Below are positions 51,879 to 61,539 of a DNA stretch of 64,000 nucleotides, piece by piece. The position numbers and the translations under genes are program-made. Source of the stretch: JAHRVQ01 sp964548025 (GTDB lineage: Bacteria; Pseudomonadota; Gammaproteobacteria; Pseudomonadales; Azotimanducaceae); contig CAZJRI010000003.1 of assembly GCA_964548025.1 (NCBI GenBank), positions 23,355 through 87,354 on the forward strand. Reading direction: 5' to 3'. A model generated the notes under the pieces. The model saw only the letters and a list, made by a program, of their open reading frames with translations, was not told the DNA's origin and ran no database searches. Numbering within the stretch: position 1 is the stretch's first letter; every line of letters begins with the position of its first letter.

Positions 51879-53615
51879 TTACACAAGTTGCACCTTACGC
51901 CATTTTCGAACGGAATTAATCAGATATATCTCATCGCAGCCTTTCAATTCCTCGCAGCTCACAATGCCTTCCTCAATTTCGCCTCTGTCCAGCAGATATT
52001 GCCGGTAAGTACCTCGAAGCAATCCACAACGCCAGGGCGGGGTGATGAGTTTATCTCCCCTTCTAATAACAACATTCGCAATCGTGCTTTCTGTGATCTC
52101 TGCCGCTTCATTCCACAGTATGACATCATCGCAGTCGGGGAATTCCCCTCGGGCCTGATCAAAAACGCGTCGCCTGGTTGTCTTATGGTAGATGAACGGG
52201 TTGTCGACATTTGTGGGTCTGTTGGCAAGAGCAACCCGGCAGTCTCGCTCGGTTTGCTGAGACTCAATTTTCTCACTGGTCAACGTTACCCCGCCATCTC
52301 GATTGATCAACAATCGAACCTTGAATTCACCCTCCACAAAAGTTTCTGACAATGCTGCAAGTTGCTCACGAACGACATCCAGGTCTATCGGGTAGTCAAA
52401 GAAACCGGCTGACGCCTTTACTCGCCTGAAGTGATAATCAAGGAGGAAATATTCGTCGTCTGTCCAGAGCAGCGTTTCAATTAATGAAATTGAGTTGTAA
52501 TTTCGCGGTTCCCTGATGGACTGTCCTTTCAGCAGACTTTCTGCAAACTCATCACCTGGGTCTGAATCCCAGACAATGCCACCGCCGATGCCGTAGTTAA
52601 TCGTTCCGAGCTTCTTATCCACCAATGCTGTTCTGATGGCAACATTGAACTGCGCATTACCATCCGGGGTTATAAAGCCAATGCAACCTGTGTAGATATT
52701 CCTGGCCTGGGATTCAATCCCCTTGATGATCTTCATGGTATTGGCTTTTGGCGCGCCGGTAATTGATGCACAGGGAAACAAGGCTTTTAGAATCTCCAGC
52801 ACAGATGCATCTGAATCCGCGCTCACCGTTGATGTCATCTGCCAGACCGTCGGATACTTTTCAAGTTTAAATAAATCCGTCACTCCAACACTACCGGTCG
52901 ATGCAACTTTGCCGATATCGTTGCGAATCATGTCGACTATCATGATGTTTTCAGCGCGATCTTTACCCGATTTACTCAATCGGTTTCGAATCTTCTCATC
53001 TTCTTCACTGGTCATCCCCCGATTCGACGTACCTTTCATAGGCCTTGAAACAAGTCTTCCCTCGTGGAACTCAAAAAAGAGTTCTGGAGATCCGCAACAG
53101 ATCGAATAGTCCTCAAGATCAAGAAATGCGCCAAAAGGCGCATCCACCGCAAAACCCAGAAACAACTGCCAGGGGTCGCCTGCAAATTCTGCCTGCTGCT
53201 GATAGGTAAAATTAACCTGATAGGTATCTCCCGAAGCCAGTCGTGCCTTGATTGTTTCCACTTTCTCGCGATATTGATTTTCGTCGAGGCTGAGTGACCA
53301 GCTTCCCGTTTTCTCAGAACTGTCGACCTCTGTGGTGAATGGCTCCCGGACGGTCACAGGTGTCTCGTAGAGTCCAAATGATAACAACGGAAACTGACCC
53401 TGCGGCCTGGTTACGAGCGAGCGATCAAGACCGGAGGCAGCCTCGTAACTGATGAATCCTGCGGCATGTAATCTGTTCTTCAGAACTTTGTTTTCAATTT
53501 CTCTCAGTAACGGCTCAACTTCTTCTACCTGCCAGGCAGTGACGACCTCGACAGGTTGTTCATAACATTTCCATGCGTTCTCTCTGTCATGTCGCAGAAC
53601 TATTTTCTTAATCAC
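51879..53615 (-). CDS. pabBC: Aminodeoxychorismate synthase component I fused to aminodeoxychorismate lyase (PabB-PabC)
   Basis: This 578-residue protein begins with a chorismate-binding domain (FPCASITGAPKANTMKIIKG, RPMKGTSNRG and GGGIVWDSDPGDEF motifs) and ends with a PLP class IV aminotransferase domain of about 200 residues (SISLIETLLW, VRLLINRDGG, NEAAEITESTIANV, TPPWRCGLLRGTYRQ). The pair catalyses two steps of p-aminobenzoate synthesis for folate. Start is GTG. In many bacteria these are separate genes, so the fusion is a feature of some lineages. The glutamine amidotransferase PabA is not in the window. Confidence 0.93.
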   Translation of the reverse strand: MIKKIVLRHDRENAWKCYEQPVEVVTAWQVEEVEPLLREIENKVLKNRLHAAGFISYEAASGLDRSLVTRPQGQFPLLSFGLYETPVTVREPFTTEVDSSEKTGSWSLSLDENQYREKVETIKARLASGDTYQVNFTYQQQAEFAGDPWQLFLGFAVDAPFGAFLDLEDYSICCGSPELFFEFHEGRLVSRPMKGTSNRGMTSEEDEKIRNRLSKSGKDRAENIMIVDMIRNDIGKVASTGSVGVTDLFKLEKYPTVWQMTSTVSADSDASVLEILKALFPCASITGAPKANTMKIIKGIESQARNIYTGCIGFITPDGNAQFNVAIRTALVDKKLGTINYGIGGGIVWDSDPGDEFAESLLKGQSIREPRNYNSISLIETLLWTDDEYFLLDYHFRRVKASAGFFDYPIDLDVVREQLAALSETFVEGEFKVRLLINRDGGVTLTSEKIESQQTERDCRVALANRPTNVDNPFIYHKTTRRRVFDQARGEFPDCDDVILWNEAAEITESTIANVVIRRGDKLITPPWRCGLLRGTYRQYLLDRGEIEEGIVSCEELKGCDEIYLINSVRKWRKVQLV

Positions 53616-53780
53616 TAAGCTGGTTCTTGTTCACGTTCATATTCAAGACGTATCAGTGACGTCCTGTTCCTTCTTTATTTAATTAATTCAGAAATCGGCA
53701 GGATTCAGATGCCGACTATTATTTTGACCAACGCCGGTTCTCAGCGGGAAGACATTAGGATGAAAAGTGCAACTCCGGTA

Positions 53781-55082
53781 CTAATCCACCAGACCCGCCT
53801 CGGCCAGAACCGTCAGCAGTCCGAGTTGAATTGAGATGTGGCCATCGACATTTTGCCACCACTCATCAGGCGAATGCCAATTACCACCTTTACCACCATT
53901 GCTCATGGTGATTGCGGGAATACCAATCGAAATGGGCAGGTTGGCGTCAGTTGAAGAAATACTCAGCATGGGATCAATGCCAAATGACTGAGTAATCGCC
54001 AGCGCCCTCTGTACTACAGGCACATTGATATCACCAGGCGCAGCAGGTCGGGTGCCTACCCGCTTGATCTCAACAGCCAGCTTCGGGCCCCTCAGCCTGG
54101 CTTTGTTTTCTTCCCTTAAGGCTTTTTTAACAGCGTTCTGAAACACCAGATCAATATCATCCAGCTTTGCTTGCTGCCCGGATCTCATATCAACTTCCAT
54201 CCAGGATTCAAATGGGATGGAATTGATTGATGTCCCTCCACCAATACGCCCAATATTGTAACTTGTCTTCTCTCCGTAACCGGTCACATCTTTTGCAGAA
54301 CTGACAAAGTGCTCTATTGCCCTACCCAGTGCGTGATGAGGATTCGCAAGACCGAATGCACCCCATGAATGCCCACCAGGCCCTTTGAAAGTAACCCTGT
54401 ATCGATGTGATCCCACACCGCCGTAGACGATACGCTCCGTCGAACCACCGTCAATGGCGATAAGTGTATCTATCCTTGATGCACCAGGGCGAAACAGATG
54501 TTTCATTCCCCTCAGATCTCCCAGACCTTCTTCACCGACATTGCCTATAAACAGAATATCCGCTTCAGTTCGAATGTCTGCATACTGAATGGCGCGCAAC
54601 ACGGTGAGCACCTGTACCAGCCCGCGTGTATTGTCGCCAATGCCGGGTGCATACATTCTCCCATCCCTGATCTTCACTGTGACATCTGTACCCTCTGGGA
54701 ATACGGTATCCAGGTGAGCACTATACGCGACGACCCTGTTCCCCTGATTACCCGGTCTGCGGCCTATAACATTACCAACTTCGTCGATCTTTACCTGGTT
54801 CAACCCGGCCTCCCGCAACATTTCAGAAAATCGAATTGCTCGATCTCCCTCAGCGAAAGGAGGCGCCGGGATCTCGGTCAGTTCAATGAGATCTTTCTGA
54901 GAGCGCGGTTCCAACTCGACTATATAACTCAATGCCGACTTAACCTGCCTTTTGGTGAGTAATTGACCCGCTTCGATTCTGTATCTGTCAGCGACTTCAA
55001 TCGAGTCTGCTTTTACTGAATTCACATTAAGACATGCGGTAACTACAGAACCAGCCAAAAGGTATAGAAAGTGTTTATACAT
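53781..55082 (-). CDS. M20/M25/M40-family metallopeptidase, probable lipoprotein or exported
   Basis: This 433-residue protein has a hydrophobic N-terminus with lipobox-like GSVVTACLN, so it may be a lipoprotein. The metal motif YSAHLDTVFP, FIGNVGEEGLGDLRG and TDANLPISIGIPAITM match M20 carboxypeptidase-type enzymes. It should cleave peptides or amide bonds in the periplasm. It is the third M20-type enzyme in this window. Confidence 0.88.
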   Translation of the reverse strand: MYKHFLYLLAGSVVTACLNVNSVKADSIEVADRYRIEAGQLLTKRQVKSALSYIVELEPRSQKDLIELTEIPAPPFAEGDRAIRFSEMLREAGLNQVKIDEVGNVIGRRPGNQGNRVVAYSAHLDTVFPEGTDVTVKIRDGRMYAPGIGDNTRGLVQVLTVLRAIQYADIRTEADILFIGNVGEEGLGDLRGMKHLFRPGASRIDTLIAIDGGSTERIVYGGVGSHRYRVTFKGPGGHSWGAFGLANPHHALGRAIEHFVSSAKDVTGYGEKTSYNIGRIGGGTSINSIPFESWMEVDMRSGQQAKLDDIDLVFQNAVKKALREENKARLRGPKLAVEIKRVGTRPAAPGDINVPVVQRALAITQSFGIDPMLSISSTDANLPISIGIPAITMSNGGKGGNWHSPDEWWQNVDGHISIQLGLLTVLAEAGLVD

Positions 55083-55152
55083 CCATTTATATTCCGGAGT
55101 GCGCCTTAAAGCGAGTGTTTATTTGTACCTGCTCAAGCGCCGTTGGTTGTTA

Positions 55153-56208
55153 TCAGCTCCAGGAGGCAACTTCAGAATTAACCACATCAAGGCTCTGCTC
55201 GAGTGTTTTAATACGGTCTTTCCAGGTTTTGCCACCAGTCCCAAGGCGTATACCGGTTACACCGGCGTCCCGATAGAGTCTGAGTCTTTCCCTGATCATG
55301 TCCTCTGTACCAATCAGAGAAGTTTTCAAGATCATCTCATCGGGCACTCGATTGATTGCTTCAGTCTTCTTACCTTCCACCCAGAGTTTCTGCACCTCTA
55401 TGGCAGCGTCAGCATATCCTGAACGCCTATATGCATCATTATAAAAGTTGGTTTTCGCCGAACCCATCCCTCCCAGTTGGAAGGCCATACCTGGTTTGCG
55501 TTCTTCAATCATCTGTTCAACGTTATCGCCAATCTCAAAACTCATTCCAATCTGAACATCAATATCGGACAGCTTCCTTCCAGCCTTTTCAGCACCTTTT
55601 TCAATAGGATCAAGGAATACTCTTGCTGCTTCCGGGATAAAGGAAGTACCCAGCCAGCCATCTGCCAATTCCCCGGTCATCTCAAGTGATTTTGGCCCAA
55701 GGGTTGCGAGGTAAATCGGCAGATTTGGTTTAGGTGGTTGCGACATTCGAATGGGCTTTCCTTCTCCGCCAGGGCGTGGAAGTTCATAATGTCTGCCTTT
55801 GTACTGAACCCTTTCGCCGCTCAGACCAAGACGAATAATCTCGATATATTCACGCAGTCGACCGAGTGGATGGGCGAAACTGGCACCGTGCAGGCCTTCA
55901 ACAACCTGAGGTCCACTGACACCGAGTCCGAGGATGAACCTGTCGTTGGACACCGTAGACATTGCCTGTGAAGTCATCATGGTCATCGAGGGTACGCGGG
56001 ATGATATCTGCATGATGCCCGTGCCAAGCTTAATTTTCTCGGTTCTGGCGGCTAGATACGCCAGCGGCACGATTGCATCCATCCCCCATGCCTCCGCCGA
56101 CCAGACCTGGTCTACGCCCATTTTCTCTGCTTCGACGGTATAGTCGACAAGGTCATCCCAGTCCTCGCCGTTATAGTACGCACTGCCAACGGATATTGAT
56201 GTTTTCAT
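55153..56208 (-). CDS. LLM-class (luciferase-like) flavin-dependent oxidoreductase
   Basis: This 351-residue TIM-barrel protein of the bacterial luciferase superfamily has LKLGTGIMQISSRVPSMTMMTSQAM-type core and the RFILGLGVSGPQVVEGLHG segment, typical of F420- or FMN-dependent monooxygenase/reductase members. Substrate unknown. It could act on sterol or lipid side chains, which would fit neighbouring thiolases. A repeat element lies about 160 bp upstream. Confidence 0.88.
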   Translation of the reverse strand: MKTSISVGSAYYNGEDWDDLVDYTVEAEKMGVDQVWSAEAWGMDAIVPLAYLAARTEKIKLGTGIMQISSRVPSMTMMTSQAMSTVSNDRFILGLGVSGPQVVEGLHGASFAHPLGRLREYIEIIRLGLSGERVQYKGRHYELPRPGGEGKPIRMSQPPKPNLPIYLATLGPKSLEMTGELADGWLGTSFIPEAARVFLDPIEKGAEKAGRKLSDIDVQIGMSFEIGDNVEQMIEERKPGMAFQLGGMGSAKTNFYNDAYRRSGYADAAIEVQKLWVEGKKTEAINRVPDEMILKTSLIGTEDMIRERLRLYRDAGVTGIRLGTGGKTWKDRIKTLEQSLDVVNSEVASWS

Positions 56209-56368
56209 CGATGTTCATCCTTAATTAAATCTGTATCGGTTTGCCTGAGATTATGTCTGTGTCGTTGGCAGTTTCCAATGGCTTCAAAGAATATTTTCCC
56301 TTGGCTAAGGCCATGTTCACTATGCAACTTGAATACAGATACCTCTCGTAGATTGGCATTTTGTCATG

Positions 56369-56421
56369 CTTGTCGAGTTTGACCCGCGTTCGGCAGATAG
56401 GGGCTTTATATCCTGAGCACG
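56369..56421. repeat. Diverged repeat element, copy A
   Basis: This 53-bp stretch shares an element with 63895-63948: both begin CTTGTCGAGT, contain AGATAGG, and end TCCTGAGCACG. In the aligned last 37 bases 29 are identical. It lies in the 462-bp region upstream of the minus-strand LLM gene; the rest of that region shows no convincing gene. Confidence 0.6.
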
Positions 56422-56670
56422 GGTAAATACCCACTGACTTAATCGATTTGCTGTTCCGACTCTCAGACCGCGTCTCTAGATTTCATATGGACAAGCACTA
56501 TTTTCTACGGAGTAATCATCATTAAATTTCAGTAAAGAACTAGTAGCCTCGAAATGGTACGAAGGAGAACTGTTGTCAAGAACTCAATCGCTGTTTACAG
56601 TGTTTGCTGCTTCTGCTGATCTTTTTTTCAGGTAACAAACAACAAACACATCCACTAAGAGGAGAAACCG

Positions 56671-57666
56671 ATGGACAGACGTTCTTTTATCCAGTTGACC
56701 GGGCTGATGGCCGCATCTTCAGCAATGGCCCAAACACCGGTTCGTTATCCTGACCCCAGTGTTAAGGTGCTAGACCCTCGATTCGCAGAATTGATTGCCG
56801 GTAGTGCCGCCGTTGAAAGACTCTATACAGGTTGCCGGTGGGCTGAAGGGCCTGTCTGGTTTGGCGATGGTCGATACCTGCTCTGGAGTGACATCCCCAA
56901 CAATCGGATTATGCGGTGGACGGAAGAAACCGGCAATGTCAGCGTATTTCGTTCTGACTCCAATTTCAGCAATGGCAATACCCGTGATTTGCAGGGTCGT
57001 CTTATCACCTGTGAACGCCGCCAACTGACCCGGACTGAATACGATGGATCAATCACGGTACTGGCTGATGAGTACAAGGGCAAACCCCTGAATGGTACCA
57101 ATGATGCTGTTGCGCACCCGGACGGACATATCTGGTTCACAGATCCGGGTTATGGCACTTCTTCCCTGTACGAGGGAACCCCTGAACCCCACGAGCTACC
57201 CGCCAGTGTCTACAGGCTTGACCCAAAGACAAAGAAGCTGACTGCTGTCGCACAAGTAGAAAAACCAAACGGAATTGCATTTTCACCCGATTACAAAAAA
57301 CTCTACATCGCTGATACCGGCCTGTCCCACAAGCCCGGACACCCGCCGAATATTCTGGTATTTGACGTCGTAAGCGGCAAGAAACTAAAGAATTTACGCA
57401 CTTTTTGCGAGATGGCACCAGCGGTGGCTGATGGGATTCGCGTTGATGTACATGGCAATGTCTGGTCCAGCGCCGGTTGGGCTGGTGACGGCTATGACGG
57501 CGTTCATATATTTGCACCGGACGGCACAAAAATCGGTCAGATTGAGCTGCCCGAGATATGCGCCAATTTGTGTTTCGGCGGAGCCAAACGGAATCGGCTA
57601 TTCATGGCGGGCAGCCAGTCGCTTTACTCGCTGTATACCAATACACAAGGAGTACAGGCCTGGTAG
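56671..57666 (+). CDS. Exported SMP-30/gluconolactonase-family protein
   Basis: This 331-residue protein has a signal of twin-arginine type (MDRRSFIQLTGLMAASSAMAQ) and a six-bladed propeller with RWAEGPVWFGDGRYLLWSDIP, NDAVAHPDGHIWFTDPGYG and PNGIAFSPDYKKLYIADTG, as in calcium-dependent lactonases. It should open a lactone or hydrolyse a phosphotriester-like substrate in the periplasm. AAGAGGAGAAACC is the ribosome site. It is convergent with the MMPL gene. Confidence 0.9.
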   Translation: MDRRSFIQLTGLMAASSAMAQTPVRYPDPSVKVLDPRFAELIAGSAAVERLYTGCRWAEGPVWFGDGRYLLWSDIPNNRIMRWTEETGNVSVFRSDSNFSNGNTRDLQGRLITCERRQLTRTEYDGSITVLADEYKGKPLNGTNDAVAHPDGHIWFTDPGYGTSSLYEGTPEPHELPASVYRLDPKTKKLTAVAQVEKPNGIAFSPDYKKLYIADTGLSHKPGHPPNILVFDVVSGKKLKNLRTFCEMAPAVADGIRVDVHGNVWSSAGWAGDGYDGVHIFAPDGTKIGQIELPEICANLCFGGAKRNRLFMAGSQSLYSLYTNTQGVQAW

Positions 57667-57686
57667 GGAATCATCAAACCTTGCGT

Positions 57687-60242
57687 TCAGCTAATCGAGT
57701 CAGCTTTGTTGCCAATTCTAGACACTCGCAACAAAGCAGGCAGCACGACGAAAGTAGCCAGAATCAACAACGATATCGCGATCGTCAGCAACAACCCCAC
57801 CGAGGCAGCACCCTTGTGCGGGCTAAACGATAACGAAAAGAAAGTGCCGATTGTCGTGAGGGCGCTGATGAGTACTGCTCTTGCTGTGCTCGATGTGTAG
57901 AGACTTTCAACGCTATTCGAATGGGTATATCGATGCACGACATGAATACCCGTATCAACTCCCAGGCCAATAATGAGAGGTACGACCAGAATATTAGCCA
58001 TGTTAAGGCTGATACCTGTTAATTGGCAGATCGCGAATGTAAAAAGGATAGACAGGAAAATAGGAACAAAGACAAACAGGGGTAATACAAAGTTGCGAAA
58101 GTAGACGAGTAACAACAAGAAAATTGCGATCAGAGACCCCGTGCCCGCAAATATGAAAGATTCGACAACGACCCCGCCGATACCCCATTCAACAACTGAG
58201 CGACCTGCAATATTGGGTGCGACACTGCTGACCTCATCGATGAATTCCTCAGTCTTCTGACGACTTGTCAGGGGTTTGGCCGGGTGAACCGTAAGCAGGT
58301 GCTCGCCTGCAGACGTTATCATGCTCTTTCGTAGATCTGCTGGTACAGCATCGATGGTAAAGGGGCTCGCTGCCAGCATTTTCTTGAGTGATTTCAGTTC
58401 AATATTCAGTTGTTCAAACAGTTGCAGATTCAATCTTGTCAGAGTCTCTTCGTCATCGACAATATCGGTGAGTCCGCTCCGAAGGAAATCAACAAGGTGT
58501 TTATCGCTGTCTCTAACCTGGGTAATACTCTCGTCCATGTACTGCAATGCGTCCGACAATCCTTCGGTTGATTCAGCCGGTAGTATCTCTTCAATGTTAT
58601 GGTAGAGTTCCAGCAGGGCTTCAAGCTTTTCTTTTTTCTGCGCTTGTGCTTCGGGGATGAAATCATGAGGCGTACTCACTTCACCCACAACTGACAACTC
58701 TTTGAGCGCTTCCTTGAGTATTTCTGCTGATTCCGGGTCTTTCGCCAAAACTGAAATACTATAATCAGTTGAAATTTTGTCTCTCTGTAAATCGAGCAAC
58801 GTCGTCATACCTTCTGTACTCGCATCCCGCATCGCCAGCACGCTGTAGTCAAATTTTATATCCCGGGCAAAATTAAAGGCGATAAGAGAGAGACCAACTA
58901 CCGTAACCAGAATGATCGATGGATTTATCTTCAGATCGATGCTGATCAATCTGTTAAACACCATCTTCGGCATTTCTTTGCTTGAGATACCCAGCAGAGA
59001 AAACATCGCAGGCAGCAGTGTTAGTGTTAGTGTAAACGCCACCACCATCCCACCTGCTGAAATCACGCCAAGTTCTGCAAGACCTCTGTAGGCAGTAGGA
59101 GAGAAGGACAGAAACGCAATCATTGTCGTCAACATGCAGAGCGCAAGAGCCGGACCAATGTCTCTTGCGGCTACTATACTCGCATCTTCAGGACCTGTAG
59201 CCGCGGCCGCTTCCCTGACCCGAAGTGCAAAGTGGACTGCAAAGTCCACACCCAACCCAAAGAACATGACCACAAAAATTAACGACAGCACATTGTAACC
59301 GCCAATTGCCAGCGTAGCGAAAGCCATCGTCAGCACGACACCCATCAGCAGCATGGTGAAGATCACGCTGATTATGCGCCAGGATCTAATGCCCACACCG
59401 AGGATTATCCCCAGCAAGACAAACGAAAGCCCACCGGCAATACCTATCCCTTTGAGTCCGGCATTGAGTTCATCATTGGCAAGAACTACCTCCCCTGTCA
59501 CCCGAACCGATACGCCTTCTTTCACAGGTATAGAGTCAATTACCGAGTTTATCTTCTCGACTATTAACGCATGGGGCAGGCTCCTGTCATGCTCCTGATG
59601 CACTTTCAGGACAATCAACTGATAGTGTTTTTCGACTGATTCATCAATGAGTCGCGGGTACGCTTTAAGATCAATCTCCCTACTCTCATTCTTCGGATCA
59701 AATGTCTCCGCTATTGATGCCAGAGTCGACGGGATAGGCAGACCTCGTATACTTGCAACCTGATCGGCAAAAGTAAAAACGGCATTGGTCATACCTGCAC
59801 TGTCTGCCAGTCTCAAAAGGGGGCCATAGTTGTATTCTGCCGCGGTAATCCACTGATCCAAAGTAGACTCGTCCAGAAAGTAGAGTTTTCTTGAATTCAG
59901 AAAGTCTCCGATTGCCGGTGCAAAAACAAAAGGGAATTCTGCTAGTTGCTGAAATTCGCGCACCAAGTGCTTTGCAACATCTTCGACGGCGACATTTTCA
60001 GATCCTGAAACCACCACGACTGCAGTCTGTTGCAGATCGGGAAATGCCTTTTTGTAGTATTCATTGTCCCTATGCCACTGCAGTTCTGCAGACGGTTTAA
60101 TAAGGGTGCTCACATCGGAGTTAATACGGGAATAGCGATATGAATAATATCCTGCGGCAATCGTCAGCAGAATCAGCAATAAGAGTACCTGGCGAGCATA
60201 CAGGTCAACAAATCTGACCCAACGGCTCATCAAACCAATCAT
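57687..60242 (-). CDS. MMPL/RND-family lipid exporter (HpnN-like)
   Basis: This 851-residue transporter has two membrane blocks, each with one large periplasmic loop, and the relay-type motifs GLGVDFAVHFALRV and GLGVDTGIHVVHRY. It matches the MMPL/RND group that includes the hopanoid transporter HpnN. The glycosyltransferase gene directly upstream, ending at 60246, suggests that both handle an envelope glycolipid. Cargo unknown. Confidence 0.9.
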   Translation of the reverse strand: MIGLMSRWVRFVDLYARQVLLLLILLTIAAGYYSYRYSRINSDVSTLIKPSAELQWHRDNEYYKKAFPDLQQTAVVVVSGSENVAVEDVAKHLVREFQQLAEFPFVFAPAIGDFLNSRKLYFLDESTLDQWITAAEYNYGPLLRLADSAGMTNAVFTFADQVASIRGLPIPSTLASIAETFDPKNESREIDLKAYPRLIDESVEKHYQLIVLKVHQEHDRSLPHALIVEKINSVIDSIPVKEGVSVRVTGEVVLANDELNAGLKGIGIAGGLSFVLLGIILGVGIRSWRIISVIFTMLLMGVVLTMAFATLAIGGYNVLSLIFVVMFFGLGVDFAVHFALRVREAAAATGPEDASIVAARDIGPALALCMLTTMIAFLSFSPTAYRGLAELGVISAGGMVVAFTLTLTLLPAMFSLLGISSKEMPKMVFNRLISIDLKINPSIILVTVVGLSLIAFNFARDIKFDYSVLAMRDASTEGMTTLLDLQRDKISTDYSISVLAKDPESAEILKEALKELSVVGEVSTPHDFIPEAQAQKKEKLEALLELYHNIEEILPAESTEGLSDALQYMDESITQVRDSDKHLVDFLRSGLTDIVDDEETLTRLNLQLFEQLNIELKSLKKMLAASPFTIDAVPADLRKSMITSAGEHLLTVHPAKPLTSRQKTEEFIDEVSSVAPNIAGRSVVEWGIGGVVVESFIFAGTGSLIAIFLLLLVYFRNFVLPLFVFVPIFLSILFTFAICQLTGISLNMANILVVPLIIGLGVDTGIHVVHRYTHSNSVESLYTSSTARAVLISALTTIGTFFSLSFSPHKGAASVGLLLTIAISLLILATFVVLPALLRVSRIGNKADSIS

Positions 60243-60245
60243 AGT

Positions 60246-61409
60246 TCACTCAAACTGGGTCTTACCACTCACTTCAAGTGATTCAGACGCCAGTAGTTCT
60301 TCATAGACTGAAGCCATAGCCTCTACCGATAGACTATGCGTTCTCTTGCTTGCCCAGGTATGGTTTTTTACTGCCTCTGCAACCCGCTCTTCGGGGTGCG
60401 AAATCCAGTAATCGATCTTCCGGGCAAGATCATCTGCATCCCGGTTTCGGAACAAAGCTTTCTCATTGTTCACGAGCCTCGCAGTTGCACTATCTGCGGA
60501 ATCCGATACCAGGACTGTATTGGTTGCAGCCATCGCTTCTACCACTGACATCCCTTCAAGTTCAATCTCGCCTGCATGAATGAACAAATCAGCGCTCGCA
60601 TACAAATTCATTAACGATTCATCACTTACGGAGTCAATGCAGACCTTGAGATCAATCGATCTGGCTAGTTTTTCCAACTCACCTTTCACCGGACCACTGC
60701 CAACCAGGGTTAGATTAATAGACTCTCTATACTCAGACTTCGCAACCGCATGCAGGATAACACTTTGCTGTTTTTCTCTCGCCAATCTGCCCACAGACAA
60801 GATTTCAATTCTTTCCTGATTATTCAGCTTTTTATGACTGGCAATGAGAAATCTCTCCGGTACGCCGTTTGAGATGACCCTGACGGGTCTCTTCAATCCA
60901 TGGGCAAGCAACGCTTCAGCCGCAAATTCGGACGGTGCGACAACGAGATCAGCGCGATTATAAAAAGCACTAACGAAGAGTTTATACAAAAGGAATGTGA
61001 GCAATCTGGATCGAATACCAAGATTGTATAGAAGATTCTCTGGTTGCACATGGAATGAACACAATACGGGTACATTATTTCTTCGCGCAGCCGAAATTGC
61101 ACTAAAGCCCAGAAAGAAAGGGAACTGAACATGCAATAAACCACAATCCTTCATGGCTTCATTCAGCAGGTTCCTGTCGGGAATAGCCAGAGGTACTCTC
61201 ATCTCGTTCAGAATCGAGTTGATGCCGGGTATTGAGACTCTCTTAAACTGCACCATCCTTTGATCGGACTGACGCTCCTCATCCGGCGTTGCCAGCAACT
61301 TGAATGAATATTTTTTTTCGAGCGCCTGCACAAATCTGCGCGTAGAGACCACGCCTCCATTAAAGGGATAATCCCAGGGATCGATAACAATTGCGATACT
61401 ACGAGACAA
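60246..61409 (-). CDS. GT4-type glycosyltransferase
   Basis: This 387-residue GT-B enzyme has an N-terminal Rossmann-type domain starting SIAIVIDPWDYPFNGG, the donor-binding motif SNGVPERFL, and EGMSVVEAMAATNTV (the E-x7-E region). It transfers a sugar to an unknown acceptor, probably a lipid-linked glycan, in the cytoplasm. It ends three bases before the MMPL exporter start and is the first gene of that two-gene unit. Confidence 0.9.
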   Translation of the reverse strand: MSRSIAIVIDPWDYPFNGGVVSTRRFVQALEKKYSFKLLATPDEERQSDQRMVQFKRVSIPGINSILNEMRVPLAIPDRNLLNEAMKDCGLLHVQFPFFLGFSAISAARRNNVPVLCSFHVQPENLLYNLGIRSRLLTFLLYKLFVSAFYNRADLVVAPSEFAAEALLAHGLKRPVRVISNGVPERFLIASHKKLNNQERIEILSVGRLAREKQQSVILHAVAKSEYRESINLTLVGSGPVKGELEKLARSIDLKVCIDSVSDESLMNLYASADLFIHAGEIELEGMSVVEAMAATNTVLVSDSADSATARLVNNEKALFRNRDADDLARKIDYWISHPEERVAEAVKNHTWASKRTHSLSVEAMASVYEELLASESLEVSGKTQFE

Positions 61410-61539
61410 AACAATAAAATCCTGCTGTTCGCTGCATTATCACGTTTAGTGGTGCCCGAAACAACTTTGTCAATTCTGACTGCCTAAAGAACAAGAACAA
61501 ATGAACCGATAGCGACTACAAACCCCTCGATCAGTGACG

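Noticed and set aside
56225..56434. Minus-strand ORF of 69 codons with partly similar counterpart at 63765-63965
   Set aside because: The similarity comes from the short repeat element; the protein alignment does not extend beyond it, so a gene is not supported.
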